A DNA stretch of 64,000 nucleotides, from positions 1 to 64,000 of the forward strand of contig JAEUSB010000069.1 of the NCBI GenBank assembly GCA_016788865.1. The letters are read 5' to 3'. Made by a program: the position numbers and the translations under genes. The notes beneath the pieces are model-generated. The model made no database searches and was not told where the DNA came from. It worked only from the letters and a program-made list of their open reading frames with translations. This DNA is from Leptospirales bacterium. Lineage in GTDB: Bacteria; Spirochaetota; Leptospiria; Leptospirales; Leptonemataceae. Shown one piece after another: positions 1 to 9,176 of this stretch (its first letter is position 1; each line of letters starts with the position of its first letter).

Positions 1-45
1 CCCAAGTCCGTCAAAGAAGATTTCGCAAACAAGAAGTACTGGTAA
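1..45 (+). CDS. 3-prime end of an upstream gene (partial)
   Basis: The window opens inside an open frame whose last residues are PKSVKEDFANKKYW, followed by TAA at 43-45. Only 14 codons are visible, so no family can be assigned. The next gene starts 11 bases later on the same strand and encodes a peptide-type ABC ATPase, so this is plausibly another component of the same transporter operon. That assignment is inference from position only. Confidence 0.5.
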   Translation, partial: PKSVKEDFANKKYW

Positions 46-56
46 GCTCGCCGGCC

Positions 57-878
57 ATGGCGCATTTCCTGACACTCGACTCGCTCAGAGTCGGGTTCCC
101 AATACAGAAGGGATTGTTCAGGAGAACGCATGGCCACAAAATTGTTCTCGAAAGCGTAACATTCAATATTCCTCGAGGGCGGACCGTTGGTCTTGTCGGG
201 GAATCAGGCTCGGGTAAGACAACAGTAGGCCGAGCCATCCTCGGTCTTGTTCCTACCCTCTCCGGCAGCATCCGATACTATCCCACACCCGAAGTGAATA
301 ACTTCATGGTTCTTGGTGGCTTGCGCGAAAATCAATTTCGCCCGCTCAGAAAGAAGCTACAGATCATCTTTCAGGATCCCTATTCCAGTCTCAATCCCAG
401 GTTGCGAGTGGGGGATATTTTGCTCGAAGGACTGCGTGTTCATTTCTCAGATCTTTCAATGGCTGACAGGCGCCGGAAGTGTATTGCAACTCTTGAGCGG
501 GTGGGGCTATCAGAAGCTTCCATGGAGCGATTCCCGCATGAATTCAGCGGCGGTCAAAGACAGAGAGTCAGCATAGCCCGCGCCCTGGTCCTTGACCCGG
601 AATTTGTAGTCTGCGATGAATGTGTGAGTGCACTTGATGTTTCGATTCAGGCGCAGATTCTCAATCTACTCCGCGACCTGCAACAGGAGCGCGGACTTAC
701 CTACCTTTTTATTTCGCACGATCTGTCTGTGGTGCGTCACATCTCGCATGAAATCTGCGTCTTGCATGGTGGTAAAGTTGTCGAGCAGGGCGAAACAGCA
801 AAGATCATGGCGAATCCCGCTCACGACTATACTAGAAAATTAATCGCCGCTCTCCCGTCGCTTGTTCCCGCGCGCTAG
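57..878 (+). CDS. ABC transporter ATP-binding protein, oligopeptide/dipeptide (OppF/DppF/YejF) type
   Basis: This is the cytoplasmic ATPase of a peptide or small-substrate importer. Walker A GESGSGKTT is at residues 48-56, the Q-loop region QIIFQDPYSSLNPR at 102-115, the signature SGGQRQR at 164-170, Walker B FVVCDE at 183-188, the D-loop SALD at 191-194 and the H-loop histidine near 221. The Q-loop wording is typical of OppF/DppF-like subunits. At 273 residues it stops soon after the NPAHDYTR segment, so it lacks the longer C-terminal extension of classic OppF and resembles the C-terminal half of YejF-like proteins. The gene follows a truncated upstream frame by 11 bases, suggesting an operon. 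Its stop abuts the convergent gene at 879. The substrate cannot be told. Confidence 0.88.
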   Translation: MAHFLTLDSLRVGFPIQKGLFRRTHGHKIVLESVTFNIPRGRTVGLVGESGSGKTTVGRAILGLVPTLSGSIRYYPTPEVNNFMVLGGLRENQFRPLRKKLQIIFQDPYSSLNPRLRVGDILLEGLRVHFSDLSMADRRRKCIATLERVGLSEASMERFPHEFSGGQRQRVSIARALVLDPEFVVCDECVSALDVSIQAQILNLLRDLQQERGLTYLFISHDLSVVRHISHEICVLHGGKVVEQGETAKIMANPAHDYTRKLIAALPSLVPAR

Positions 879-2528
879 TTAGCGTGTGCAAAGAACGCCA
901 CGATCGCTATCTTTTGCCGTAATTGTGGCGCGATATGCATCTGCGATTTCATCTACTTTGCAGCCGCTGAGAACAAGTCCATAAGAGATCAGGCCGCTTG
1001 CGTTGTCCGTTCCACCGCCGCTGTGCTTCTCACGCGATCTGAGGCCGTGAGCCGCGGCAATTGCAAACTGTCGTTCTCCCAGCACTACCATGGCGATTCG
1101 CAGCTCAGGTAGTCTGTCTGATTCTGCCTTGCTTGCAGCTCGTTCGAACACGGTCAACGCAGCTCTTCTAGCTTCCGGATCCTTCTGGAATGAGAAAATA
1201 TCAAGAATCGTTGCCCGCCGCTTGTAGTCAGAACTGGCGAAGACAGAATGGTAGTCTGGAATGTACTGTTCTGCTATTGACGCCATTTCGGCTGGCGAAG
1301 CTACCCAATCATTATTGGCCAGGCGTTCTAGTGCTCCACTTGCCTCAGACTTAGCGGCAACTACACTGAGGAGACCGTTTCTTTCATTTGGAATGCTTGC
1401 ATCCATGTAGCTTACCGCGGAATTCCGATAAGCGGAGTTGGACAACAAGGCCAGGATATCTTTTTGTTCGACCGGCAGATCCAGGGCTGTCCGCAGTAGC
1501 GTCCGTGCGGGATCCTGGCATGAGTCCAGTTCCTTTGATGCGTCTGTGGCTATACGACGTTTGATAGATCCGGGCGACTGCGTGGCCCTGGCGTTCCAGC
1601 TGATCATTGTCCCCGGGATGCTGGCGCTACGCTCACCTCCCTGACAGGTGAGTTTCACCAGCGCCTTCAGATACGGACTGGCAGCGGGGTCGTCGGAAAC
1701 AAAGCAGGCCAGCGCAGCGAGCGCGGGTTTCGTGTGGTTCGGCATGGCCATTGCTTCAAGTGCGGCACTTGCTATACTGTCCTTGCGATCGTTGCGCATT
1801 CTTTCGCAGGTGTGATCAATGACCAGCGTTTTGAACTCCGGCGACGCTTCATTCGATGACAACCAGGTTTTGAGCATTGGAATCGACTCTTCTCCAAACC
1901 AGGTAGTGGCTTCGATTAACAATTTTGCTTTCTGCGAATCGGAGCCTTTCTGCATGGCAGTCGAGTATTCCTGATCGAGATGCGTTAGCGCAAAAACTGC
2001 TGAGGGCTTCATTTCACCCGGTTTTCCGTTTGAGTCAAGGGGTCCGGAAGCAATCTCAACAACGACGCGCTTTTCAAGCTCGTCCAGATCAAGTCTGCGA
2101 AGATCGCGAGCCATCCCTTTTGAAGTCAGTCGAGCCTGGATAAACTCGCCGTCTGTTGTGAACATTCCAGAGTATGTAATCTGATTGCTTTCTGTTACCG
2201 TGACCAGGTCGTACTTCTCCGGAAAAATGGAGCCCAGCAGTACAAATGGAATTACGATCAGGCAAACCGGGCTGTGACCGCAGGCACCGCCGCCGGGTGA
2301 TTTTTCCACACGCTCAATCTTTACTAAGGCTCCGCTTTTTTCCAGTCCGCGAATCGCCTCGATTGTCACTGGCGCATCCACAAAGGACGTCAGCTTAGAC
2401 GACCGCTTGCAAGATGGCAGAAATGTGAACGAGCCAGATACAATCAGAATCAGGGCGACGAGATTGCGCCACTTGAGAATGTCAGGGTTGATCCTGCGGG
2501 GGGAATCGGTTGCTTTGAAACTGTTCAC
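879..2528 (-). CDS. Large putative lipoprotein, repeat-rich, function unknown
   Basis: This is a 549-residue protein with a basic N-terminus, a hydrophobic stretch (about residues 22-38) and the lipobox-like sequence FLPSC, consistent with a spirochaetal lipoprotein exported to the envelope. A second hydrophobic stretch (VCLIVIPFVLLGSIF, about 88-102) could be a membrane segment. The rest is alpha-helical with many short Ala/Leu-rich helices, suggestive of HEAT- or TPR-like repeats, although no clear repeat unit could be defined. Cysteines occur near the C-terminus (LSGCKV, GVLCTR). It is transcribed towards the ABC ATPase gene with no bases between the two stop codons. I do not recognise the family. 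Confidence 0.7.
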   Translation of the reverse strand: MNSFKATDSPRRINPDILKWRNLVALILIVSGSFTFLPSCKRSSKLTSFVDAPVTIEAIRGLEKSGALVKIERVEKSPGGGACGHSPVCLIVIPFVLLGSIFPEKYDLVTVTESNQITYSGMFTTDGEFIQARLTSKGMARDLRRLDLDELEKRVVVEIASGPLDSNGKPGEMKPSAVFALTHLDQEYSTAMQKGSDSQKAKLLIEATTWFGEESIPMLKTWLSSNEASPEFKTLVIDHTCERMRNDRKDSIASAALEAMAMPNHTKPALAALACFVSDDPAASPYLKALVKLTCQGGERSASIPGTMISWNARATQSPGSIKRRIATDASKELDSCQDPARTLLRTALDLPVEQKDILALLSNSAYRNSAVSYMDASIPNERNGLLSVVAAKSEASGALERLANNDWVASPAEMASIAEQYIPDYHSVFASSDYKRRATILDIFSFQKDPEARRAALTVFERAASKAESDRLPELRIAMVVLGERQFAIAAAHGLRSREKHSGGGTDNASGLISYGLVLSGCKVDEIADAYRATITAKDSDRGVLCTR

Positions 2529-2672
2529 AATTGAAATCCAACACTTTCGCGGTCCATGTCAAGCGATCGCCATCGCCTGGTGTTGGTCGCCGCGACGAAT
2601 CAGTGGGGTCAGGGGCGTCAGATTTTTCCCGTTTTTCTTGACTGCTTTTTCACCGGGAATAGTCTAAGGGGT

Positions 2673-3938
2673 ATGCTAAAAAAATGGATCACGGTGCTAA
2701 CAATAACTTCCGTGGGACTTCTCGCGCAACGCGCAGATGTAGCAACCTATCTAACCGATGGAGCACCTTCTGATCAAGATGATACAAAATCGGCAAGTTC
2801 CAGCAATCCAAGATTCAGTGCTGACGGTAAGCGATTGGTATTCATTACGCAGGCGGACAATTTTTCCGGGGCGCACTCAAAGGTTCATTACTATCAGATT
2901 GCGGAATTGGACCTGGCCTCGGGGCAAGCGACCTACATTGCAGAGGGAGATTATTATCAATCGGAACCAGGTTACAGCCCCGACGGCAATCGAATCGTAT
3001 TTAGAACTGAATCCAAAAACTTTGGTCCGCTCAAGAACAAGCTGGACAAGACTGGAAAGCGCACATCCCAAATTGCAGAATGGGATCGCGCCACCGGTAA
3101 AGTGACGTATCTCACGGACGGAGATTTCTGGTCTGACTTTCCAGAATACAGCCCTGACGGTAATCGTGTAGTATTCCAGACTCGCTCAGGCGGATTTTCA
3201 GGAAAATTCTCTGCGAGAAAGAACGAATGGGGGGATCCAGAGCAGCAAATCGCAGAATGGGATAGAAAGACGGGAAAGGTTACATATCTCACGGATGGTG
3301 ACGGTGAATCTTCAAGGCCTCAGTATAGCCCGGATGGCAAGAAGATTGTATTTGCAACCGGAGCCTTAAACCTTACAGGCGAACCACCTGCGCGTCGCTA
3401 TCAGATTGCAGAGCTGGATCTTGCCAGCGGCAAATTCAGGTATCTAACAAATGGGGACTCCTCTTCCAAGAATCCGGTCTACAGCCCTGACGGCAAACGC
3501 ATCGCATTTGAGACCAGCGCTAATTTTGACGGCGGAAATTATGCCGGCAAGGATCAGATCGCTGAACTTGATTTGGCCAGTGGGAAAATCAGCTACATCA
3601 CAAACGGCGATGATCAAAGTGTGAGCCCGGCATACTCTCCGGACAGCAGGCTTGTCGCTTTTGTAACGCGCGCCGGGAATTTTGAGGGAACCCACACAGA
3701 ACGCAAAGACGACTATGGGAATGTCGCCCAGATTGCAGAATGGTCCCGCGCAACGGGCAAGGTTCGCTACTTGACCGATGGGGATAAGCCTTCCCTGTGG
3801 CCCAGATATTCCAGAAAGGGAAGCATTGCCTTTCAGACTCAGGCCGACAACTTTGCGGGCACCCATCAACCGCGTATTGAGTATGATCTGGTCAAGAACG
3901 AGATCCCCGTGTTCCAGCTGGCCATAATCAAGCGCTAG
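2673..3938 (+). CDS. Secreted seven-bladed TolB/PD40-type beta-propeller protein
   Basis: This is a 421-residue protein with an N-terminal signal peptide (MLKKWITVLTITSVGLLAQ) followed by seven PD40-type blades. Each blade carries a core such as YSPDGNRVVFQTRSGGF and a following strand such as QIAELDLASGK or QIAEWDRATGK plus YLTDGD. The seven cores begin NPRFSADGK, EPGYSPDGN, FPEYSPDGN, RPQYSPDGK, NPVYSPDGK, SPAYSPDSR and WPRYSRKG. The N-terminal strand ATYLTDG can pair with the last half blade (PVFQLAIIKR), the usual propeller closure. The start was chosen at 2673 because it has a purine-rich AAGGGG site just upstream and begins with a signal peptide; the open frame extends upstream to 2556 without one. 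It probably acts in the periplasm as a binding scaffold; no catalytic motif was seen. Confidence 0.85.
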   Translation: MLKKWITVLTITSVGLLAQRADVATYLTDGAPSDQDDTKSASSSNPRFSADGKRLVFITQADNFSGAHSKVHYYQIAELDLASGQATYIAEGDYYQSEPGYSPDGNRIVFRTESKNFGPLKNKLDKTGKRTSQIAEWDRATGKVTYLTDGDFWSDFPEYSPDGNRVVFQTRSGGFSGKFSARKNEWGDPEQQIAEWDRKTGKVTYLTDGDGESSRPQYSPDGKKIVFATGALNLTGEPPARRYQIAELDLASGKFRYLTNGDSSSKNPVYSPDGKRIAFETSANFDGGNYAGKDQIAELDLASGKISYITNGDDQSVSPAYSPDSRLVAFVTRAGNFEGTHTERKDDYGNVAQIAEWSRATGKVRYLTDGDKPSLWPRYSRKGSIAFQTQADNFAGTHQPRIEYDLVKNEIPVFQLAIIKR

Positions 3939-3972
3939 GCGCTGCGAAAGTCTGCCTGGCTCCCTGCGGAGA

Positions 3973-3995
3973 GCGCACGGCCTCGTGGCCTGCGC
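3973..3995. terminator. GC-rich hairpin downstream of the propeller gene
   Basis: GCGCA(c)GGCC pairs with GGCCTGCGC around a TCGT loop, with one bulged base, 35 bases after the stop at 3938. No strong T-tract follows, only TATTTGTGG, so it is a weak intrinsic terminator or another structured element. The sequence after the hairpin, CGCGACGC, also follows a hairpin at 28715-28728. Confidence 0.35.
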
Positions 3996-4124
3996 GACGC
4001 TATTTGTGGAAAGAAAAACACCAGCCTTCGCTATTTGTTCTTTTCAAAATTCGAATGCGCAAAAGATTCCATGAATCATCCGGGCTAGTTTGGATATCCT
4101 GGAGTAACTCACTCGGAGAGATCT

Positions 4125-5828
4125 ATGCGGCTGCTGCACCCCAAGAAACTGAACCTGGATTCGCTTGATCCAAAATCACGCGAAATCATGGAGAAGACGA
4201 TTGCCTTCTTTGAAGGGAAGGGACTGAAGAAAGTAAAACACGACGATCATGAGCGGGTCTGGTACGCAGATTTTCTCGATTTCGTGAAGCGCGAACAGAT
4301 TTTCTACGCCCTGATGACGCCAGCGCAGTACGGTGATGCGGAGCATGTCCGCTTTGATTCTTATAGGAACAACTTCTTCAACGAGATTCTGGGCTTCTAC
4401 GGTCTGGCATACTGGTATACGTGGCAGGTAACCATGCTGGGCCTTGGTCCTATCTGGAATTCTAAGAATGAGGCTATCAAGAAAGAGACAGCACGCAGGC
4501 TCAAGGAAGGCGCAATCTTCGCCTTTGGTCTATCCGAGAAAGAACACGGAGCAGACCTGATCGCAAGCGAGATGAAGGTAACCGCGGCGGGGCCCGGAAA
4601 ATACATTGCAAACGGTCGTAAGTACTACATAGGAAATGCAAACAAAGCGTCTTACGTCTCAACCTTTGCCCGCGAGCTGTCAACCGGAGACTATATTTTC
4701 TTTGCCGCTGAATCGGATCACAAGAATTACACATGCGTTCAGAACGTCGTAAACTCGCAGAATTACGTGGCCGAGTACGAACTAAAGGAATATCCATTTA
4801 CGGATTTTGAGGTGCTTTCCCGTGGGCGAGATGCCTGGGATGCGTCGCTTGCGACCATTGCCTACTGCAAGTACAACCTGGGCTGGGCCTCCATTGGGAT
4901 TTGTACGCATGCATTCTACGAAGCCATCAACCATGCAGCCAATCGCGTTTTGTTTCGCCACAAGGTCACAGATTTCCCTCATATTAAACAGTTCATGACG
5001 GATGCCTGGACCCGTCTTCTTGCAATGCGTTTGTTCTCATTTCGCGCAAGCGATTACATGCGTTCCGCTTCCGAAGACGATAAGCGCTACCTGCTGTACA
5101 ATCCGCTTGTCAAAATGAAAGTAACCATGCAGGGCGAAGAAGTTGTGAATTTGCTCTGGGACGTTATCGCGGCCAAGGGGTTTGAGAAATCTGGCTACTT
5201 TGAAATGGCAGCGCGCGATATCCGCGGATTACCCAAGCTTGAAGGGACGGCCCAGGTAAACATGGTATTGATCATGAAGTTCATGGATAAGTTCTTCTTT
5301 GAGCCTTTTTCATATCCTGAACTTCCCCGTCAGAAGCACTTTAAGAATGACGATTTCCTTTTCGAACAGGGCAGTACCAGCAAAGGCCAGAATAAGATCC
5401 AGTTCCACGATTTCAACATCGCCTACAACAGCACGAAAGTATCTAACGTTAAGATTTTTCAGGCGCAGATCGAAGTATTTAAGGAATTCCTTTCCAAAAC
5501 CCCGCCCGACAAGGGCCAATCGCGCGATCTGGACTTCATGCTTAACGTGGGTGAGTTGTTTACGCTCGTTCCTTATGGGCAGCTCATCATTGAATCAGCC
5601 AACTCTGAGAAAATTTCTGACGATATCCTTGATCAGATCTTCGATTTCATGGTGCGCGATTTCTCAAAATACGCGCTCCAGATGTATTCCCGTACGTCGA
5701 GCACTCCCGAGCAGATGGAACTATGCCTCAAAATGATAAAGAAGCCAGCGGTCAACGTTGAGCGCTTTACCCGGGTCTGGGAGAAAGAGGTTCTGGCACT
5801 CGATCAGAGTTATCACATGAATCCTTGA
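4125..5828 (+). CDS. Acyl-CoA dehydrogenase family protein
   Basis: This is a 567-residue flavoenzyme of the acyl-CoA dehydrogenase superfamily, expected to oxidise an acyl-CoA (or related) substrate with FAD. The FGLSEKEHGADL segment (about 134-145) matches the flavin and substrate contact region. The late segment GFEKSGYFEMAARDIRG followed by LEGTAQVN (catalytic-base position Glu373) matches the C-terminal helical domain, where medium-chain enzymes carry the catalytic Glu in an EGT motif. It is longer than the usual 380-400 residues, with an extra C-terminal domain of about 150 residues. The start has a good ribosome site (GGAGAG, 4 bases before ATG). It stands alone, with about 186 bases upstream and 154 downstream, so it may be its own transcription unit. 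Substrate unknown. Confidence 0.85.
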   Translation: MRLLHPKKLNLDSLDPKSREIMEKTIAFFEGKGLKKVKHDDHERVWYADFLDFVKREQIFYALMTPAQYGDAEHVRFDSYRNNFFNEILGFYGLAYWYTWQVTMLGLGPIWNSKNEAIKKETARRLKEGAIFAFGLSEKEHGADLIASEMKVTAAGPGKYIANGRKYYIGNANKASYVSTFARELSTGDYIFFAAESDHKNYTCVQNVVNSQNYVAEYELKEYPFTDFEVLSRGRDAWDASLATIAYCKYNLGWASIGICTHAFYEAINHAANRVLFRHKVTDFPHIKQFMTDAWTRLLAMRLFSFRASDYMRSASEDDKRYLLYNPLVKMKVTMQGEEVVNLLWDVIAAKGFEKSGYFEMAARDIRGLPKLEGTAQVNMVLIMKFMDKFFFEPFSYPELPRQKHFKNDDFLFEQGSTSKGQNKIQFHDFNIAYNSTKVSNVKIFQAQIEVFKEFLSKTPPDKGQSRDLDFMLNVGELFTLVPYGQLIIESANSEKISDDILDQIFDFMVRDFSKYALQMYSRTSSTPEQMELCLKMIKKPAVNVERFTRVWEKEVLALDQSYHMNP

Positions 5829-5982
5829 GATCGGGAAGCTAGCTAACAGTGTAAGGTCGGCCCGTTGCGTCTGGTTGAACTCGCCGCTCACGGCACTTTG
5901 CCGCAGCGTTAAGATCCCCGGCCGCAGCTATCTGCTTGATTTTTGTTGTGTGTCGCCGTAACCTTGCGTCGCGGAGCGCTAA

Positions 5983-8900
5983 ATGCCTAACGACTTTTTC
6001 CTGAATTTTTTTGCCGTTTCCATTCTGATCGGCGCGGTCTTCTACCTGCTGGTCAGTCTGTTCATTTTCTTTGGCATCGCAGAAAAATCCAAAGCAACTG
6101 TTGTCCTGGGTTTTGCTTTCTTGTTTTCGGGAATTCTCGCACTGGCCTACGTGCCTGCGTACTCGATCTATGAACCCTGGATAGCATACCATCGCTGGTT
6201 TACAGTGTCTGCGGCACTCTTGGCTCACCCGGCGTATGGACAGTTGCTCTACTATTACCCGAGCGAACGTTATATGCGCACTGCAAGGGCAGTCCTTGCA
6301 ATACAGCTACTTGTAGCGCTCGGTGTGACGGGTACTTTTGTCTATGTGTCCTTGTCGCGGCCACTCATCTACACGTTTGCAGGTCATCTCTGGGATATTG
6401 ATATTGATACAATGAGTCGCGTTGTCGCAGGTGCGATCGTTTTGAATATCACGCACTTTGTAATTGTCGGCATCGTTCATTTGATCAGGCGAAAAGGTGA
6501 GCGCCTGCGATTCGCAGGGATCTACTTTTCGATGATGTTCGCTGTACTGGTTCCAACGATCACCAATGCGTTGAGCCGTGATGGACTCATGACGCGGGAC
6601 CTGCATCAGACTATTCTGGTTCTGATGTCGATCGCGGGACTCTTCGTTGCTTTGATGGTCTACTTGAATACGACAACAGACAAGACAACATTCATGGCGA
6701 AGATTATCGGCGTTAGTCTTGTCACATTCATGCTTCTAATGGTCCTGAACAGTTTCTATTCGTTCCAGGACAAAGAAGACGCATACGATCAACTGCGCGT
6801 CGAGCAAACCTCGCGGCTATCGATTGATCGCCAGTATCCGGTTGCGGACCTGGAGTACCTTTTAACGTACGAGATTGACAAGAACAAGTTTGAGTTCCTC
6901 CGCGGCAATGGAGGTGAAATCGGTCCCTCTGGCTTAACGGACGAATTCATAAACACAGCTATCTATGAAAGAATCCGTTCCGTTCGGGGAGAGGACTGGA
7001 GGGATCAGGTTCGCGCTATCCTGCGAGAGGCGCCGCCGCATGCGGTAGCCTACACGAAAATTCTTGAGAATAACCTTGCCTCGGCATCTTCGCCACAGGC
7101 CCTCTTGCATCGCCTTGATTCGATGTCTCAGCAGATCGTCTATCGTTCAATCAAGATCAAGGAAATTCCCGAAGCTAAGTTCAAGGAGGATGTGGTAAAG
7201 TATGCGCAGAAGCTCCCCACTGACCTTGTTCCATTTGGCGAAGCCATCACTACGTTTGCGCAAATGCAGTTTGCAAATCAGGCGGACCTAAAGAAGGAAG
7301 TGTTGCAGTTGTTTGTTCCTTTTCGGGGCCACGGCATTCGACAGTACAGAAAGAGCACGGAGCGGGCTCGGCACTTTACTGCCTTTCTGCACTACGATGC
7401 TGCGGCCCGTAAGATGTACGAAGCCGGCTATTCCTATGTGGAGTATCGAAGCTTCATACATAAAGTTGGATTGAAGCTGGTGGGAATTCTGTTTGCGGGT
7501 GTCCTACTGATTGGAGTTGGTTTTCGTTTCTTCTTTCTTGGAACTCTGGTGCGACCCCTTGAGTCATTGCTGTCGGGAGTGCGTCGTGTAAATGCAGGAG
7601 ATCTTGGCGTACAGGTGAAAGTGGCCATTGCAGACGAGATCGGGTTCCTGACAGAATCATTCAATGGAATGGTGTCTTCCATTAAGACGGCAAGGGAGAA
7701 GCTGGAACGTTACGCGGATGAATTGGAAGAAAAGGTGCGCGAGAGAACTGCCGAGCTCAGCGAAACGCTCCGTACCGTGCAGGAACTGAAGCATCAGCAG
7801 GACGGGGATTATTTTCTCACATCGCTGCTTATCAAGCCTTTGACCCGCAATCTCACACAGAGCCAGAACGTTCACGTTGAGTTTCTCATTGAGCAGAAGA
7901 AGAAATTTGAATTCAGAAAATGGAAAGAGGAAATAGGCGGGGATTTTTGCAGCGCACATTCGATTGAGCTTCATTCTAAGAAGTACACTGTCTTCGTGAA
8001 TGCGGATGCCATGGGAAAATCCATGCAGGGGGCAGGAGGAGCGCTGGTGCTCGGTGCGGTTTTCGAATCGCTCATGGAGCGCACGCGTTCAATGCCCGTT
8101 TTGAAGAATCAATCTCCCGAACGCTGGATTAAGAATGCATTTCAAGAGTTGCAAAATGTGTTCGAGAGCTTTGACGGGAGCATGCTCGTCTCCATGGTCC
8201 TGGGGCTGGTGGATGATGAGACAGGTTTGTTGTATTACATAAATGTGGAACATCCGTGGACTGTGCTCTATCGTGACGGCAAGGCTCAGTTCATGGAGAA
8301 GGAACACCTGTTCCGTAAGCTCGGTGTTACCGGCGTGTCAGGACAGATTCAGGTCGTTACATTTCAACTTCAGCCAGATGATGTTCTGATTGTTGGATCA
8401 GACGGTCGGGACGATTTGATGATGGGCACTCACCCATCCGGTGAAAGGATTATCAACGAAGACGAATTTCTCTTCTTGCGAGTCGTTGAGGTGAGTCAGG
8501 GAAAATTGCCACAGATACGGGGGCATCTGATTGAGCATGGCTCCCTGACGGATGATCTTTCACTTATTCGAATTTCCTACCGGACTACGCAGGAAGCAAA
8601 TCTCGATGAAGATGAGAAAATGCAGAGGCTGGCGCAGTACCACGAGCGAGCAAAGCAGTTTGCCGCCGGTAAACAATTTGCAGAAGCTGTGCATGTGCTT
8701 GATGAGGCGCTTGAGCTTGATTCCAAGAGCCTGAAAACGATCCGGATGCTTGTGCGTGTGCTACTCGATCAGAAAGACTTTGAAGCTGCTTTCGCACATG
8801 CGGAGGATTATATTTATCTCAAGCCGCTTGATACTGATATGATCTACCTTGCGGCCTACCTATGCAAGAAGCTGCGGCGTCCCCATGACGCGGTCGAATT

Positions 8901-9087
8901 TGGTGAAAGGGTGCGACTGCGGGCTCCTGGTTTCGTGCGGAATTTGATCAATCTCGCTGAGGTGTATCGCAGTCTTAAGAATCTGAATCGTGCTGAAAAG
9001 TTGGTCGGTGAAGCTCTAAGAATTGAACCGGAAAATCCAAGAGCGCTACGGCTACGCGACGTTGTTAAGCGGGAGCTTGCCTCATGA
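5983..9087 (+). CDS. Membrane SpoIIE-type serine phosphatase with 7TM region, HAMP and C-terminal TPRs
   Basis: This is a 1034-residue signalling protein. About residues 1-240 form roughly seven transmembrane helices. Another helix lies near 245-265, an extracytoplasmic region covers about 265-495, and a further helix (VGILFAGVLLIGVGF) precedes a HAMP domain (RPLESLLSGVRRVNAGDLG). A coiled coil (ERYADELEEKVRERTAEL) leads into a PP2C/SpoIIE domain at about 610-865 with metal-site motifs IGGDFC, NADAMGKSMQGAGGA and GSDGRDDL. The last 150 residues look like TPRs. In such proteins the phosphatase usually dephosphorylates an anti-anti-sigma (STAS) protein. A STAS gene lies at 38641-38964, but any link is inference. 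Leptospirales carry many proteins of this layout. Confidence 0.88.
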   Translation: MPNDFFLNFFAVSILIGAVFYLLVSLFIFFGIAEKSKATVVLGFAFLFSGILALAYVPAYSIYEPWIAYHRWFTVSAALLAHPAYGQLLYYYPSERYMRTARAVLAIQLLVALGVTGTFVYVSLSRPLIYTFAGHLWDIDIDTMSRVVAGAIVLNITHFVIVGIVHLIRRKGERLRFAGIYFSMMFAVLVPTITNALSRDGLMTRDLHQTILVLMSIAGLFVALMVYLNTTTDKTTFMAKIIGVSLVTFMLLMVLNSFYSFQDKEDAYDQLRVEQTSRLSIDRQYPVADLEYLLTYEIDKNKFEFLRGNGGEIGPSGLTDEFINTAIYERIRSVRGEDWRDQVRAILREAPPHAVAYTKILENNLASASSPQALLHRLDSMSQQIVYRSIKIKEIPEAKFKEDVVKYAQKLPTDLVPFGEAITTFAQMQFANQADLKKEVLQLFVPFRGHGIRQYRKSTERARHFTAFLHYDAAARKMYEAGYSYVEYRSFIHKVGLKLVGILFAGVLLIGVGFRFFFLGTLVRPLESLLSGVRRVNAGDLGVQVKVAIADEIGFLTESFNGMVSSIKTAREKLERYADELEEKVRERTAELSETLRTVQELKHQQDGDYFLTSLLIKPLTRNLTQSQNVHVEFLIEQKKKFEFRKWKEEIGGDFCSAHSIELHSKKYTVFVNADAMGKSMQGAGGALVLGAVFESLMERTRSMPVLKNQSPERWIKNAFQELQNVFESFDGSMLVSMVLGLVDDETGLLYYINVEHPWTVLYRDGKAQFMEKEHLFRKLGVTGVSGQIQVVTFQLQPDDVLIVGSDGRDDLMMGTHPSGERIINEDEFLFLRVVEVSQGKLPQIRGHLIEHGSLTDDLSLIRISYRTTQEANLDEDEKMQRLAQYHERAKQFAAGKQFAEAVHVLDEALELDSKSLKTIRMLVRVLLDQKDFEAAFAHAEDYIYLKPLDTDMIYLAAYLCKKLRRPHDAVEFGERVRLRAPGFVRNLINLAEVYRSLKNLNRAEKLVGEALRIEPENPRALRLRDVVKRELAS

Positions 9088-9091
9088 GGCA
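9078..9091. other. 14-base perfect palindrome spanning a stop codon
   Basis: TGCCTCATGAGGCA at 9078-9091 is a perfect palindrome that contains the TGA stop of the phosphatase gene. A second inverted repeat follows at 9107-9132 (TGCGAGG / CCTCGCA, 12-base loop) and a shorter one at 9137-9152 (CCGGA / TCCGG). All lie between two convergent genes. No T-tract is present, so a terminator role is only possible. Confidence 0.35.
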
Positions 9092-9176
9092 GGAGATTGG
9101 AAGCGGTGCGAGGAAAGTCTGGAGACCTCGCATGCCCCGGACAATGTTCCGGTGTTCAGGATGGACCAGTTAATTT

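Noticed and set aside
2700-3900. Regularly spaced similar DNA segments that might suggest a direct-repeat array or CRISPR
   Set aside because: They are codons for seven propeller blades, with varied DNA and spacing of about 180-210 bases, inside one intact reading frame.
5844-5920. AGCTAACAG ... GCAGCGTTAAG resembling an attC site
   Set aside because: Core-like ends only; internal arms are not complementary and there is no second copy.
9105-9125. GAGGAAAGTC string, as in the start of bacterial RNase P RNA
   Set aside because: RNase P RNA needs about 350 bases and conserved 3-prime motifs. Only about 50 bases remain before the convergent hydrolase gene, and no matching ACAGAA or closing segment was found.
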